Shown: positions 46,075 to 54,017, counted from the stretch's first letter. The stretch: 64,000 nucleotides of DNA from a virus (IMGVR_UViG_3300036770_001780:30361-94360); one strand, 5' to 3'. Program-made: numbers and translations. Notes: generated by a model not told the origin, from the sequence alone.

Positions 46075-48192
46075 CTATACCTTCTCTACAAACTTGTAGT
46101 AAGGCCCATTATACTGAACCTGGATAACACCCGTTCTCCCTTGGCGGTTCTTTACCACGATCAGTTCATCAGGCGGCGGCGGCTGACCTGCCTTCTTCCA
46201 GTATAAACTAGGCCGGTGCGGAAAAACGATCAAGTCGGCATCTGCTTCAATATCTCCCGACTCTCTCAAGTCGCTCATCTGTGGTCGGTTATCCCCACCT
46301 GGACGATTCTCCGCCGCACGGCTGACCTGAGCAGCCACGATCATTCGAGTATTGAACTCCATGGCGATGTCTTTAAGGGAGCGAGAAATCTCTGATACCT
46401 CCTGGAATCGGTTACCAGACTTGTTCGGGCACTTCATTCGTTGCAGGTAATCCACGACCACCATATCCGGGTTTCCGTGCTTCGCCTTGTATCGGGCGAG
46501 TTCTGCACGCAGAGAAAGAGGGGTCTTGCCGCCGCTATCAGAAATCCGCAGACTCCTCGGGGCGGAATGCCTTACAAACTCAATCACCCTCGCCTTCTCG
46601 TCTTCACTCAAACAGTTATGCAAGAAGTCGTCGCCCATGATCCCGACCTGCTGGCAAAAGATGCGAGTCCACATATCCTTCGCCCACATTTCGTGGCTAT
46701 AAAAGAGCACTGACCGTTGCTTGTTGGCGGCTTCAAAGGCTAACTGACATAACAGGGCGGTGTTATGCGTTACCGTAAACCCGTCAGTGATATACAACTG
46801 GCGCGGATGGGACACGCTAATGCACTGCATCTCCTCGAACGTCCCGGTTGACTCTACGCCAACAACTCCAATAAAAGGCTTATCTAGTTCGATATAAAGA
46901 CAGTAGCTATATCCGCTCTCGGTGCGATGCCCAATAGCTACATTGCACGTTCCGCCTAGTGATCTGACTAGGTTTCGGATATCATCCGCAAGATGGTAGT
47001 CATCGGTGTCGTACCTGATGTATCCAATCTTCTCAATGGCCTCCGCCCCGAAGCCAAGAACGCTGGATAGAGCCTCAAGTCGGGTACGCCTACCGGCTTG
47101 ATAGTATTTCAACGGGATCCTGTTGCCATTCTCTTTGACGATATCCAAGATGCTGCGATCTTGATTGAACGACTTAAATCCAAACTCTCCACAGAACCTT
47201 GGCACGCCTATGGAACCAAACCTTGCCTCAGGCTCACGAAGCAACTCTTCCAGCTTCTCGGTCGTCACGGTTGAGGACTTGCCGGTTTTTCTGTTCTGTA
47301 CTCGCCACAGATGATCCCGGCAGCATTCAACACTCCTCCCGTCTTCAAACCAAACCTTAAATACTTCCTTCTTGCCTTGAGGGAAAATTCCGGTAACCTC
47401 AGATCGCCATCCGTCTACAGATGCCAAGGTATCACCAACCTTAATGTCGCCCATCTTAACCCAAGAGCCATCAGACTTCAGAATCAAAGAACTGAGAGGC
47501 TGCGCCTTCCCGGTCGCAGGCCTTGCTCCAATAATCACAAGTTTTCCAGGCTCAAACCCGTTAATGTACTCGTTCAAGGTCGGGAACGGAGTAGTGATGG
47601 TATCCCGTTCGTTCTCGATAAAGTCGTAAATACCCTTAGGACTGCTCTCAACAATATCGTCGATTGTCTTTAAGGTATTAGCCTTGATAGAGTCCGTTGC
47701 AACGCCACGGATAAACTCCTCAGCGTGCCCGATAAGGTCGGCGGTATCAGCACCTTCGGAGATATTGGAGTCGATGCGTTTAGCGAACCCGAGGATCTTG
47801 CGGACAATATATAGATCGTGAAGCAGGTGGCAAGCGGCCTCTACGTCGATTTCGTCTTCCGACTCAAGCAGGTCGCGCATCCCGGATTCATAGTCATCCG
47901 GATCTACCTCGAACTCAACGCTCCGCTTGGCAGTCGCAAGACAGACTGACGGGTCTGGCAGGCGGCCTTGCTCGTTCGAGTTCAGGATGTACTTGTAGAA
48001 AATCTTGTGACGCACATCAGAGAAGTCGTCAACTGTTAAATTTGCAGTAATTACCTGAAGATTGAACGCTTTACGGAAACACTGGTAGAGAATCTTTCTT
48101 TCCAGATCGACGTTCTTAGTCCTGAATGTTCCGTCTCCAACCGACTCAGCGATTGTCGCGGCGATACTCTGCTTAACTTTCTTCTTATCCAT
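46075..48192 (-). CDS. dnaB: DnaB-like replicative helicase with intein
   Basis: Hexameric 5'-3' helicase unwinding the fork; about 457 aa after splicing. The N-terminal domain (residues about 1-130) is helical. Walker A is GARPATGK at residues 222-229, interrupted immediately by an intein, with the Thr and ALLCQLAFEAA after it. Later motifs: SHEMWAKD, VVVDYLQRM (Walker B), AQVSRAAENR and DLRESGDIEADADLIVFPHR. It overlaps the TOPRIM primase gene by eight bases, matching primase-helicase coupling. Confidence 0.95.
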   Translation of the reverse strand: MDKKKVKQSIAATIAESVGDGTFRTKNVDLERKILYQCFRKAFNLQVITANLTVDDFSDVRHKIFYKYILNSNEQGRLPDPSVCLATAKRSVEFEVDPDDYESGMRDLLESEDEIDVEAACHLLHDLYIVRKILGFAKRIDSNISEGADTADLIGHAEEFIRGVATDSIKANTLKTIDDIVESSPKGIYDFIENERDTITTPFPTLNEYINGFEPGKLVIIGARPATGKAQPLSSLILKSDGSWVKMGDIKVGDTLASVDGWRSEVTGIFPQGKKEVFKVWFEDGRSVECCRDHLWRVQNRKTGKSSTVTTEKLEELLREPEARFGSIGVPRFCGEFGFKSFNQDRSILDIVKENGNRIPLKYYQAGRRTRLEALSSVLGFGAEAIEKIGYIRYDTDDYHLADDIRNLVRSLGGTCNVAIGHRTESGYSYCLYIELDKPFIGVVGVESTGTFEEMQCISVSHPRQLYITDGFTVTHNTALLCQLAFEAANKQRSVLFYSHEMWAKDMWTRIFCQQVGIMGDDFLHNCLSEDEKARVIEFVRHSAPRSLRISDSGGKTPLSLRAELARYKAKHGNPDMVVVDYLQRMKCPNKSGNRFQEVSEISRSLKDIAMEFNTRMIVAAQVSRAAENRPGGDNRPQMSDLRESGDIEADADLIVFPHRPSLYWKKAGQPPPPDELIVVKNRQGRTGVIQVQYNGPYYKFVEKV
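46762..47505 (-). mobile_element. class 3 intein in dnaB Walker A
   Basis: 248 codons, starting with Ala rather than Cys/Ser (AQPLSSLIL) and ending TVTHN before Thr+1. It shows the class 3 triad: block B DHLW with H65 and W67, block F Cys C228 (MQCISV), and block G T246-H247-N248. The middle has LADDIRNLVRSLGGTCN, a typical tail of a LAGLIDADG domain, but no intact LAGLIDADG motif, so the endonuclease is probably decayed. Insertion after GK matches known phage DnaB inteins. Confidence 0.88.
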
Positions 48193-48838
48193 TAACCAGC
48201 CTCATTAGATCGACTCCACTGTTTTTCTGAACGTAATCATCCGGGTCCATCCCCTCGGGGAGCGTGACCACTTTAATCGGAAACCGCTCTTCGGCCAGTC
48301 CTTCCGCCGCACGCAATGCGGCACGAGAACCAGCAGAATCTCCGTCATAACAAAGCGCAACCCAATCAGCATACCGCTTCAACAGCCTCAACTGATGCCT
48401 TGTCATTGCCGTCCCGCAAGTAGCGACAACGTTCCTGATCCCGCACTCCCACAAAGCAGCTACGTCAAAATACCCCTCGACAACAATAGCGTAACCCATA
48501 TCGAGGATATGGTCTTGCGCTTTGTCCAAGTTGTACAGAGTACGGGACTTAGAGTACAGAGGGCTTTCCGGCGAGTTGATATACTTGCTTTCGTCTTGCC
48601 CTAGTGTCCTTCCGCCAAACGCAATCAAGTCGCAAGCCGCGTTGAATATCGGAAACATCACCCTGTCGCTAAAGCGGTACATATAGCTGTCGCTAATCCT
48701 GCCTGCGTATCCAATCTCCAACTCCTCAATCGTTTCATCAGACAACCCTCTGTTGATGAGGTATTCATGAATCTGCGCGTTTCTCCTCAAGTTTTCCTTG
48801 AACTCATCGAGATATTTCAGTAGCATCGGCTGGCTCAT
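48185..48838 (-). CDS. primase catalytic (TOPRIM) subunit
   Basis: 217 aa carrying the DnaG-like core alone: YLINRGLS, IGYAGR, RVMFPIFN, AFGGRTLG, SKYINSPESPLYSKSRTLYNL, then the TOPRIM motifs VVEGYFDVAAL (catalytic Glu) and CYDGDSAGSRAA (DxD). It lacks the zinc domain, which is encoded separately at 49018-49659. The weak ribosome binding site and overlap with the 73-aa gene upstream suggest coupling. It synthesises RNA primers at the fork. Confidence 0.92.
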   Translation of the reverse strand: MSQPMLLKYLDEFKENLRRNAQIHEYLINRGLSDETIEELEIGYAGRISDSYMYRFSDRVMFPIFNAACDLIAFGGRTLGQDESKYINSPESPLYSKSRTLYNLDKAQDHILDMGYAIVVEGYFDVAALWECGIRNVVATCGTAMTRHQLRLLKRYADWVALCYDGDSAGSRAALRAAEGLAEERFPIKVVTLPEGMDPDDYVQKNSGVDLMRLVNG

Positions 48839-49025
48839 CGACTTCGACTATTCTTTCAATCTTATCGAAGTTGAAAATCTTGACGTGATTTCTAAGATCG
48901 AAAAAGTACCCACTCGTTCCATCCGGGTAATCGTGCTCCATGTACGAGCAAAGTTTCCACTTGCCGTTTTTCTTTATCCAATAAACTCGATCCTTGCAAA
49001 CGTCTTTCAGCTTAACATCACGCAC
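48804..49025 (-). CDS. small gene inserted between primase halves
   Basis: 73 aa, reading frame different from both primase pieces. It starts with GTG at 49025 preceded by AAAGGGGG about seven bases upstream and overlaps both neighbours, as a real operon member would. The protein is short, mixed alpha/beta and Lys/Asp-rich with no recognised motif. It could be an independent accessory peptide or the remnant of the linker once joining the two halves. Confidence 0.65.
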   Translation of the reverse strand: MRDVKLKDVCKDRVYWIKKNGKWKLCSYMEHDYPDGTSGYFFDLRNHVKIFNFDKIERIVEVDEPADATEISR

Positions 49026-49659
49026 TCGAACGCCCCCTTTCTTCTTTTGCCATCGCTAATCGTTTACCAGATAAAAACCACGGAGGGTTCATCGCTCCTG
49101 CCCACGACTTTTGGGTTCGGTAGTATTCCATGAGGTCCTTTTCCGGCATACTCTCCAAGTCGCCAAGGGCTTTCTCTTTTGCCGACGCCTCGATGAAGAA
49201 CTCATCTCCCTCCTCCCCTTCCCGCCTAGCTTTCCGATAGTTCCGCCAGACTGCGTTGGTGTAGCAGATCAGAGACTCAATCAGTCCTAGCCGCCACTTC
49301 TTGAAGTCCGCCGACTCAGCCGCCCGTCGCCTAGCCTGAGCCTCGTAAATCTTTCTCTGCTCCGGGCTTAGGTACTCGTCCCTGATTCCGGCCACCTGCT
49401 TACAATGCCCGATTGCTTCCTTAAAGTCAACCCCGTTGATCTGCTGCAAGAAAGAAAACACATCCCCCTTCGCCCCGCATCCGAAGCAGCGAAAGTACCC
49501 ATGGTCGTCACTGACGCAAAACGATGGCGTCCGCTCCTGATGAAAAGGGCAAAGGCCGACCCAGCGATTGCCAGAGGACCCGCTCTTCTTTAGTTCGACA
49601 TACTCTTTGACGATATCGGAAAGCCGGATGCACTCCTTCACGTACCCAGCGTCTAGCAT
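49018..49659 (-). CDS. primase zinc-binding subunit (CHC2)
   Basis: 213 aa. The CHC2 zinc finger is complete: CPFHQERTPSFCVSDDHGYF, then CFGCGAKGD. The preceding LSDIVKEYVELKKSG matches DnaG's start. The C-terminal half (about 100-205) is helical and charged, with no polymerase core. The start overlaps the initiator's stop (CTATGCTAG). With the TOPRIM piece it forms a two-polypeptide DnaG-type primase. Confidence 0.9.
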   Translation of the reverse strand: MLDAGYVKECIRLSDIVKEYVELKKSGSSGNRWVGLCPFHQERTPSFCVSDDHGYFRCFGCGAKGDVFSFLQQINGVDFKEAIGHCKQVAGIRDEYLSPEQRKIYEAQARRRAAESADFKKWRLGLIESLICYTNAVWRNYRKARREGEEGDEFFIEASAKEKALGDLESMPEKDLMEYYRTQKSWAGAMNPPWFLSGKRLAMAKEERGRSSA

Positions 49660-51062
49660 AGCGGCGTCGTTCCCCCGGTAGGCTCATACGGCCCACGAAC
49701 CTCGTGCCACTTCTCGGAGGCAATCTTGTACCAGTGCTCGATTCTCTCCGGCGTCATTGCGTCCAGATTGCTTGCCTCAAGCAGGAACTCTTCCACCGCC
49801 TCCGGCAGCACTTGCCTGAGCATACTCTCAATCGCCATCTTGCGGCGGTTCTTCTTTCGCTTCATCGCCCTCCACTGCTCCTCTTCTGGCGGCCTCCCTT
49901 CTGCCTGCTGGATAGTGTTTGTTTGAGCGGAAACGGCCCGTGGTGCGATTTTTTCTTCTTTCCCTACCCCGTGGTACCCCCCAGGGTTCTGATTCGTGTT
50001 TTTTGAATAATTACGTGCCCGGTAAGCAAACAGCCTTAATGGGAATCCTTTATCATCGCAGTAGGGGTCGCGCTTAAAATCTTCCAAGGCGGAGAGTATT
50101 TCTTCAAGCCCTTGTTCGTTGATTAGTTTTTCTATTGCGTCTCCGTATTGCCTGTAGAGGGAGAGAATGCTTCCTCGGGAGTTTTTGTCTCTTTTGTTCT
50201 TTGGAATTTTATCGTAGGACTTTAGTACCGCACGGACATCTTCGTTCATGGTGTTTTCTTTTTCCTCGTTCTGAATGCTTTCTGTTTCAGTTGATCCTTC
50301 GGTGTTCCCGTGATCTTTCGTTTTGACAATTAAGGGAGCGAGGTTGCCAGACTCTTTCTTCTTTTCTTGTTCTTCTTGTTTTCTCTTCTTGTCATTGTCT
50401 ACTGCTTTTTCGGAGTTCTCTGTGTTTGAGGTTTTTCTTCCTCTAAGAGGGAAAGAAGGATTCTCTACTGTTTCAATTACTAGAGTGTTTATGTTTACCT
50501 CTTCTTCTTTTTCTTTCTCTATATATATATAAGATAGCCCTCCTTTGCCGGAGGAGGGTTGAGGCGCTACTGGAGGAGGGTCTACTGATAGGCCATCCTC
50601 TACGGTAGGAGGGTTTAAGAGGTACCCCTCCTTTACCGGAGGAGGGTTTTGGGGTTCAAATTCGGCCGCTGGTTCACGGTAAATGCTATTACCCTCCTTT
50701 GCTAGAGGTGGGTGCAGGAGGGAATCTTGCGTCCTGCAAGACCTAGTTTTGCCAGCCATCTTGATAATATTTTCTCGTTTAACCCTAAACAGAGGGGTCC
50801 TTCCGTTATCAAGTTCAACCTCAATCAACTGTAGTTCCTTCAGTTGGCTGACTTTCTTGGAGACTGTTTTCTTGGCCACGATCCAGCAAGAGAGCCTAGA
50901 GATTTCTTGCGCACTCACGCTTACCCAGCCTCCTGGACCGCCCGTGTTTATATTCGATAACCTCTCTATTACGGCTATAACGGCAGCCATTGCCACATCT
51001 CTGCCAGTGGCAAGCATACAGTCTTCGTGGATTTGTACGAAAGTATTTGGTACAATGTTCAT
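49653..51062 (-). CDS. replication initiator with winged-helix N-terminus and DnaD-like C-terminus
   Basis: 469 aa. Residues about 1-105 look like a winged-helix DNA-binding domain (SAQEISRLSCWIVAKKTVSKKV, then LIEVELDNG). Residues about 113-180 are Pro-rich, encoded by DNA repeats. A long Lys/Glu/Ser-rich region follows (about 180-290), then a helical C-terminal domain with a YRQYGDAIEKLINE and RLFAYRARNYSKN pattern like DnaD/RepO-type loaders. Position ahead of primase and helicase genes supports initiation at the embedded origin. Confidence 0.8.
   Translation of the reverse strand: MNIVPNTFVQIHEDCMLATGRDVAMAAVIAVIERLSNINTGGPGGWVSVSAQEISRLSCWIVAKKTVSKKVSQLKELQLIEVELDNGRTPLFRVKRENIIKMAGKTRSCRTQDSLLHPPLAKEGNSIYREPAAEFEPQNPPPVKEGYLLNPPTVEDGLSVDPPPVAPQPSSGKGGLSYIYIEKEKEEEVNINTLVIETVENPSFPLRGRKTSNTENSEKAVDNDKKRKQEEQEKKKESGNLAPLIVKTKDHGNTEGSTETESIQNEEKENTMNEDVRAVLKSYDKIPKNKRDKNSRGSILSLYRQYGDAIEKLINEQGLEEILSALEDFKRDPYCDDKGFPLRLFAYRARNYSKNTNQNPGGYHGVGKEEKIAPRAVSAQTNTIQQAEGRPPEEEQWRAMKRKKNRRKMAIESMLRQVLPEAVEEFLLEASNLDAMTPERIEHWYKIASEKWHEVRGPYEPTGGTTPLC
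50500..50722. repeat. predicted replication origin: iterons and AT-rich region inside the initiator gene
   Basis: Five iteron-like units of leftward consensus ACCCTCCTCCGGTAAAGGAG, each an imperfect inverted repeat, lie at about 50538-50560, 50565-50584, 50594-50615, 50625-50650 and 50691-50715, with an extra half-site at 50716-50722. Next to them is an alternating ATATATATATA run and a long pyrimidine/purine-biased stretch (50500-50535). Near-identical units are read in different frames (PSSGKGG versus NPPPVKEG), so selection acts on DNA. This mirrors lambda ori inside gene O. Confidence 0.82.
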
Positions 51063-51081
51063 GTATATAAGTTGTCCGTTC

Positions 51082-51116
51082 TGCGGAGGCTATGGCGCTA
51101 ACCTAATGCCTCCGCA
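51082..51116. promoter_or_regulatory. perfect 9-bp inverted repeat ahead of the initiator gene
   Basis: TGCGGAGGC (51082-51090) and GCCTCCGCA (51108-51116) flank a 17-base loop, 20 bases upstream of the initiator ATG at 51062. The 145-bp gap (51063-51207) also has a TATACAAT-like box and a TTATATA run near the start. Possible leader hairpin or operator for replication control; no firm promoter assigned. Confidence 0.45.
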
Positions 51117-51153
51117 TTTCTATTGTATATCCAGCAGCCGGTTAAAACAGTAC

Positions 51154-51179
51154 CCCCGGCCAGATTTCTCCAGCCGGGG
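51154..51179 (-). terminator. hairpin after the 51208-51510 gene
   Basis: CCCCGGC (51154-51160) pairs with GCCGGGG (51173-51179) around a 12-base loop. Reading leftward it is followed by GTACTGTTTT, a short T-rich tail. It lies about 30 bases beyond the stop of the upstream leftward gene and ahead of the initiator gene, so it probably separates the tiny-gene block from the replication operon. Confidence 0.55.
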
Positions 51180-51207
51180 TTCCTTTCCCTGGGTTACTGC
51201 CCAACCA

Positions 51208-51510
51208 TTACGCAGGTTGGCCGCTAGATTCCGATGGTGTTCCATCGGGAGCCTGTTCCTTCTTGAAGTAGACACTACCGCAATGCTCGCAGGTCTTGTA
51301 CTCCCCGAGTCTGATGTATGATCTCGCGTCAATCCATCCTAGGTTCATCGTCTCTGGGGACAGCCGATGCTTTCTGTTGCCGTCGTGCCGGTACGGAACA
51401 TAGGAGACGTGAATGGATCCGTATTCGTCTTCGTAAGACTCATCCTCGATAGTGAATCGAGTCATCTTTACGCCCTCGCGCCGCATTATTTCATCGGTAA
51501 CTTTCCCCAA
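51208..51510 (-). CDS. hypothetical protein with CxxC motif
   Basis: 100 aa. The start is TTG at 51510 with AAAGGGG eight bases upstream; an ATG at 51486 is a later option. The C-terminal part has CEHCGSVYFKKE, half of a zinc ribbon. The first part is acidic. It overlaps the upstream small gene by 20 bases. No family recognised. Confidence 0.65.
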   Translation of the reverse strand: MGKVTDEIMRREGVKMTRFTIEDESYEDEYGSIHVSYVPYRHDGNRKHRLSPETMNLGWIDARSYIRLGEYKTCEHCGSVYFKKEQAPDGTPSESSGQPA

Positions 51511-51631
51511 CCCGGAACCCCTTTCTCATCGACTGCAATTTCTTCAGTAAATCATCCATTTTCTTCTGGTTATCGACAATAACCTCATCTGTTACTGGAA
51601 TGATTACACCGTTAGTTCTTGGGTATTTCAT
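51491..51631 (-). CDS. hypothetical 46-aa protein
   Basis: 46 aa from ATG 51631, chosen for GGAG six bases upstream; the open frame extends further but without a comparable site. The product is basic and helical at its end (DDLLKKLQSMRKGF). It overlaps both neighbours by about 20 bases. No family recognised. Confidence 0.55.
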   Translation of the reverse strand: MKYPRTNGVIIPVTDEVIVDNQKKMDDLLKKLQSMRKGFRVGESYR

Positions 51632-52004
51632 TGTCGTCTCCGGTGATCTGATTGAGAGCCTGCGATGCGATATAAAGCTGGCATGACTCATCATGGCCTT
51701 GGGACAACTGGCAGCAAGATAAGCATACTTGATCCCCGTTGCTATTCCAGGTCTCAACCGAGGAGAGATAGGCGTCTTTGTTGGCTATCTTCTTGAGGGC
51801 CTCAATTGCTATCGTTAGCTTGTCATTGGTGGGCGAATCGCTGTATTCCACAACCCACCCTAGTTCGATTGCTGAATTAACTAGATCGTTAGCACATTGG
51901 CAAGCTAGGTAGCTAGGCAAGCCTTCCCCTCCAGCATTGCCAAACGAAGCAGAGTAGATTTGCTTGGCCGCTTCCCATCGAACTTTATCAATTATCTTTA
52001 GCAT
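51612..52004 (-). CDS. hypothetical protein, Cys-rich C-terminal half
   Basis: 130 aa. N-terminal helices, then a VCLSCCQLSQGHDESCQLY stretch with four Cys and one His that might bind metal. AAGGAAGGAAG precedes the ATG. This is the type of small, fast-evolving gene typical of phage early blocks. Function unknown. Confidence 0.7.
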   Translation of the reverse strand: MLKIIDKVRWEAAKQIYSASFGNAGGEGLPSYLACQCANDLVNSAIELGWVVEYSDSPTNDKLTIAIEALKKIANKDAYLSSVETWNSNGDQVCLSCCQLSQGHDESCQLYIASQALNQITGDDNEIPKN

Positions 52005-52455
52005 CTTCTTCCTTCCTTCCCATGGCCGCTGCTGTTCCTGCTGTAGCCTCTTCCTCTGTTAGCCCGTCGTAGGCGCGACCGCCGCTGTCTCGTGCCCAGA
52101 TTGTCTTATCAATGCATTGGTTAGGCTCTATTCCAAGCCGCAGCATATCCCGCACATGGTCGTTAAATAGTCCGGTTACATAGGAACTCCTCCCGTCTAC
52201 GTATCGCCGCGCCATCCAGTGAAAATCCCTTACGATCCCTCGCAGTATTTCGTTTTCCCGCTCCAAGGTTTCGTATGCGGTAGAGTCCTGGTGCTCTACC
52301 GAGACCGCCTCTAGCGCCGACATCAGCCTCTCTTTTTCGGCCCTATTCCGCAATAACTCTTCTTGTAATATCCGAATCGAATATTCAGCCGCCTCTAGCG
52401 CCGCATTATCCTCTATGTCTTTCCAGAACCTCTCGATGAAATCATTAGGCATCAT
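51988..52455 (-). CDS. hypothetical coiled-coil protein
   Basis: 155 aa. Residues about 15-75 form a helical coiled coil (EYSIRILQEELLRNRAEKER and on), followed by a mixed C-terminal half. AAAGGACGA precedes the ATG pair at the start. The end overlaps the next gene by 17 bases. No family recognised. Confidence 0.7.
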   Translation of the reverse strand: MMPNDFIERFWKDIEDNAALEAAEYSIRILQEELLRNRAEKERLMSALEAVSVEHQDSTAYETLERENEILRGIVRDFHWMARRYVDGRSSYVTGLFNDHVRDMLRLGIEPNQCIDKTIWARDSGGRAYDGLTEEEATAGTAAAMGRKEEDAKDN

Positions 52456-52464
52456 TCGTCCTTT

Positions 52465-52668
52465 CTACGTCCAAAAGTATTCATACGCTCTTCCGCAAAA
52501 CTCAGCCCACTCATACCGAAGCTCCGCCCTAGCCTTCTTGTCCCTGTACCCACGGTATGAACTACAGAAACTGCACGAGTCTATCTTAGGCGCATCAGAA
52601 TTGCAAACCGGACAATGGCCCCAGTAGACTCTCCAAAGTCCTCTGCGATAAACAAGCCAATCAAGCAT
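52465..52668 (-). CDS. small zinc-finger-like protein
   Basis: 67 aa from ATG 52668, supported by GGAGG six bases upstream. CPVCNSDAPKIDSCSFCSSY gives two CxxC pairs, so a zinc knuckle is likely. The rest is Trp/Tyr/Arg-rich and basic. It overlaps the upstream gene by eight bases. Possible nucleic-acid or protein binding; no family recognised. Confidence 0.7.
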   Translation of the reverse strand: MLDWLVYRRGLWRVYWGHCPVCNSDAPKIDSCSFCSSYRGYRDKKARAELRYEWAEFCGRAYEYFWT

Positions 52669-53035
52669 TCTTGTCCTCCATGTCTTTGTCAATCACCAAT
52701 CGCGCCCACTTCTGCATGCCGTCAGCCTCGTCGCGATCATATTCTTCCAAGTAGTAAACTTCGACCAATACATAGTCCTGTAGCCAACCATTCCGGCTAC
52801 TGGATTGACGGATGATGTGAGACAGCCGCTCGGAGTCCTTCCGCGCCTCGGCCAGCTCTTGTTCCAGTTCCTTTACCCGCTGCATCGCCTTCGCGCCAGC
52901 CATGAGAGTCTTTATGTCATCGGCGTGCTGGGTTAATACTTGTGGACTCAAACGCGGATCGTGATTCATGAGAAAATCTCTCTTTTCATGCGCCATCTCC
53001 CGCATCCGATCCGCATGTTTGCTTAGTTCGCTCAT
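52661..53035 (-). CDS. hypothetical coiled-coil protein
   Basis: 124 aa, helical throughout the first two thirds with heptad-like spacing (AMQRVKELEQELAEARKDSE), then a short mixed end. GGAGAAGACTGGG precedes the ATG. The 115-bp gap upstream contains no supported gene. Confidence 0.7.
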   Translation of the reverse strand: MSELSKHADRMREMAHEKRDFLMNHDPRLSPQVLTQHADDIKTLMAGAKAMQRVKELEQELAEARKDSERLSHIIRQSSSRNGWLQDYVLVEVYYLEEYDRDEADGMQKWARLVIDKDMEDKNA

Positions 53036-53150
53036 CCCAGTCTTCTCCTTTCCTAATTACCGACACTCCGATAAACGCCCTCTGCCTCCACCAGCACCCC
53101 CCCACAATCGCCACACGCTCATCTGCTTATTCCAGAATCACCGGGTCGGT

Positions 53151-53369
53151 TTACTTATGACGGATCCCTTTCCTAATTACTCTTAGCTTCTTCGGTTGCG
53201 TGTACCAAGGACCGTTGCAACCGTCAACCTCTACTCTGTGCAGTGGTACAGATTTAACGTAATTCTTCAAAAGAACCATTCCTGCCGGGTAGAAAATAAT
53301 ACTCACTACCCGACCTTGCATTTCCGGTACTTCTTTAAGCTGTACCCAATCGCCCTTACTGATGTTCAT
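53151..53369 (-). CDS. hypothetical small basic protein
   Basis: 72 aa, beta-rich with a KGDWVQLKEVPEMQGRVVSI start that resembles small SH3-like barrels, and a basic end (RVIRKGIRHK). AAGGAG seven bases upstream of ATG 53369. It overlaps the 59-aa gene before it by 14 bases. A nucleic-acid-binding role is a guess. Confidence 0.7.
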   Translation of the reverse strand: MNISKGDWVQLKEVPEMQGRVVSIIFYPAGMVLLKNYVKSVPLHRVEVDGCNGPWYTQPKKLRVIRKGIRHK

Positions 53370-53535
53370 TGATCGACTCCTTCTCTCTCTGTTCCATTCG
53401 GTCTACGATTTTCTGTATGAGCGCAAACTGATCTTCGATAATCGGCAGAGCATCATGACTCCAACCGTGATACCGACCTGTTTGATACGCTGCAAACAAG
53501 GACGACGCTACCGCAACTGCCAAAGCTATTTCCAT
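53356..53535 (-). CDS. 59-aa single-span membrane protein
   Basis: Shorter than usual gene-calling cut-offs. It begins MEIALAVAVASSLFAAYQTG, a hydrophobic N-terminal helix, followed by an amphipathic charged tail (ALIQKIVDRMEQREKESIN). The start overlaps the previous stop as TAATG and the end overlaps the next gene. One helix plus a charged tail is common in small phage membrane regulators. Confidence 0.7.
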   Translation of the reverse strand: MEIALAVAVASSLFAAYQTGRYHGWSHDALPIIEDQFALIQKIVDRMEQREKESINEHQ

Positions 53536-54017
53536 TACTCCTTACCTCTATTCTCCCGCGAGTTGCGGATGGTTTCGGCGCGAAGTCTGATTTCAGCCTG
53601 CGCCCGTTGATCTAAATACTCTTCAGTCCATCCCTGAAGATCACGCCAATCCTTTCCATCGGCGTACCGCTGCCGCCACTCCAAACAAGCAGGAGACAAT
53701 GGCTCACGCGACGATCTGACGATAGCGTGCTCCAGCCGCGCTCCGGCCTCCGTCCCTATGAGGTCTACGCACTCCTCCATCGCGTACATCGCCGCCGCCC
53801 GGAGCCGCGCGTTCTGCTCCGCCAGGGTGTCTCGCTCGGCTACTACCTGCTCCAAGGACTGTTGAGCATACCCTATGTACCGCTTGAGATCGGCCAGTGC
53901 TAAATCCCATCCGCCGTCTAGCTTGTAACCCTTCTCTGGCGTAGGCCATCCGTTTTCTCGGCACAGCGCCGTAACGTCGTCGAGAATCCTCCATACCCAA
54001 TCTTGCTCGTTAGTCAT
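53535..54017 (-). CDS. hypothetical protein
   Basis: 160 aa, helical and acidic. A coiled-coil-like QQSLEQVVAERDTLAEQNAR segment lies near residues 52-72, and a Trp-rich patch (RYADGKDWRDLQGWTEEYL) toward the end. The start overlaps the previous stop (ATGA). GC content in the middle is higher than in its neighbours. No family recognised. Confidence 0.7.
   Translation of the reverse strand: MTNEQDWVWRILDDVTALCRENGWPTPEKGYKLDGGWDLALADLKRYIGYAQQSLEQVVAERDTLAEQNARLRAAAMYAMEECVDLIGTEAGARLEHAIVRSSREPLSPACLEWRQRYADGKDWRDLQGWTEEYLDQRAQAEIRLRAETIRNSRENRGKE

Noticed and set aside
48185-49659. Primase interrupted by sequencing frameshifts
   Set aside because: Three frames are involved, the middle ORF has its own GTG and strong ribosome binding site, and each piece starts by overlap with the former; a split gene is more likely.
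50683-51321. 212-codon + strand ORF with a SCPFCGGYG start-like segment at about 51060
   Set aside because: It overlaps the start of the replication initiator and a leftward small gene. The Cys-rich part comes from the 51082-51116 inverted repeat. No ribosome binding site in a sensible place.
53060-53122. 20-codon leftward ORF (MSVWRLWGG...) in the 53036-53150 gap
   Set aside because: A GGAATAAG-like site exists but the product is tiny and Gly-rich by chance of a G-run; no overlap or other support.
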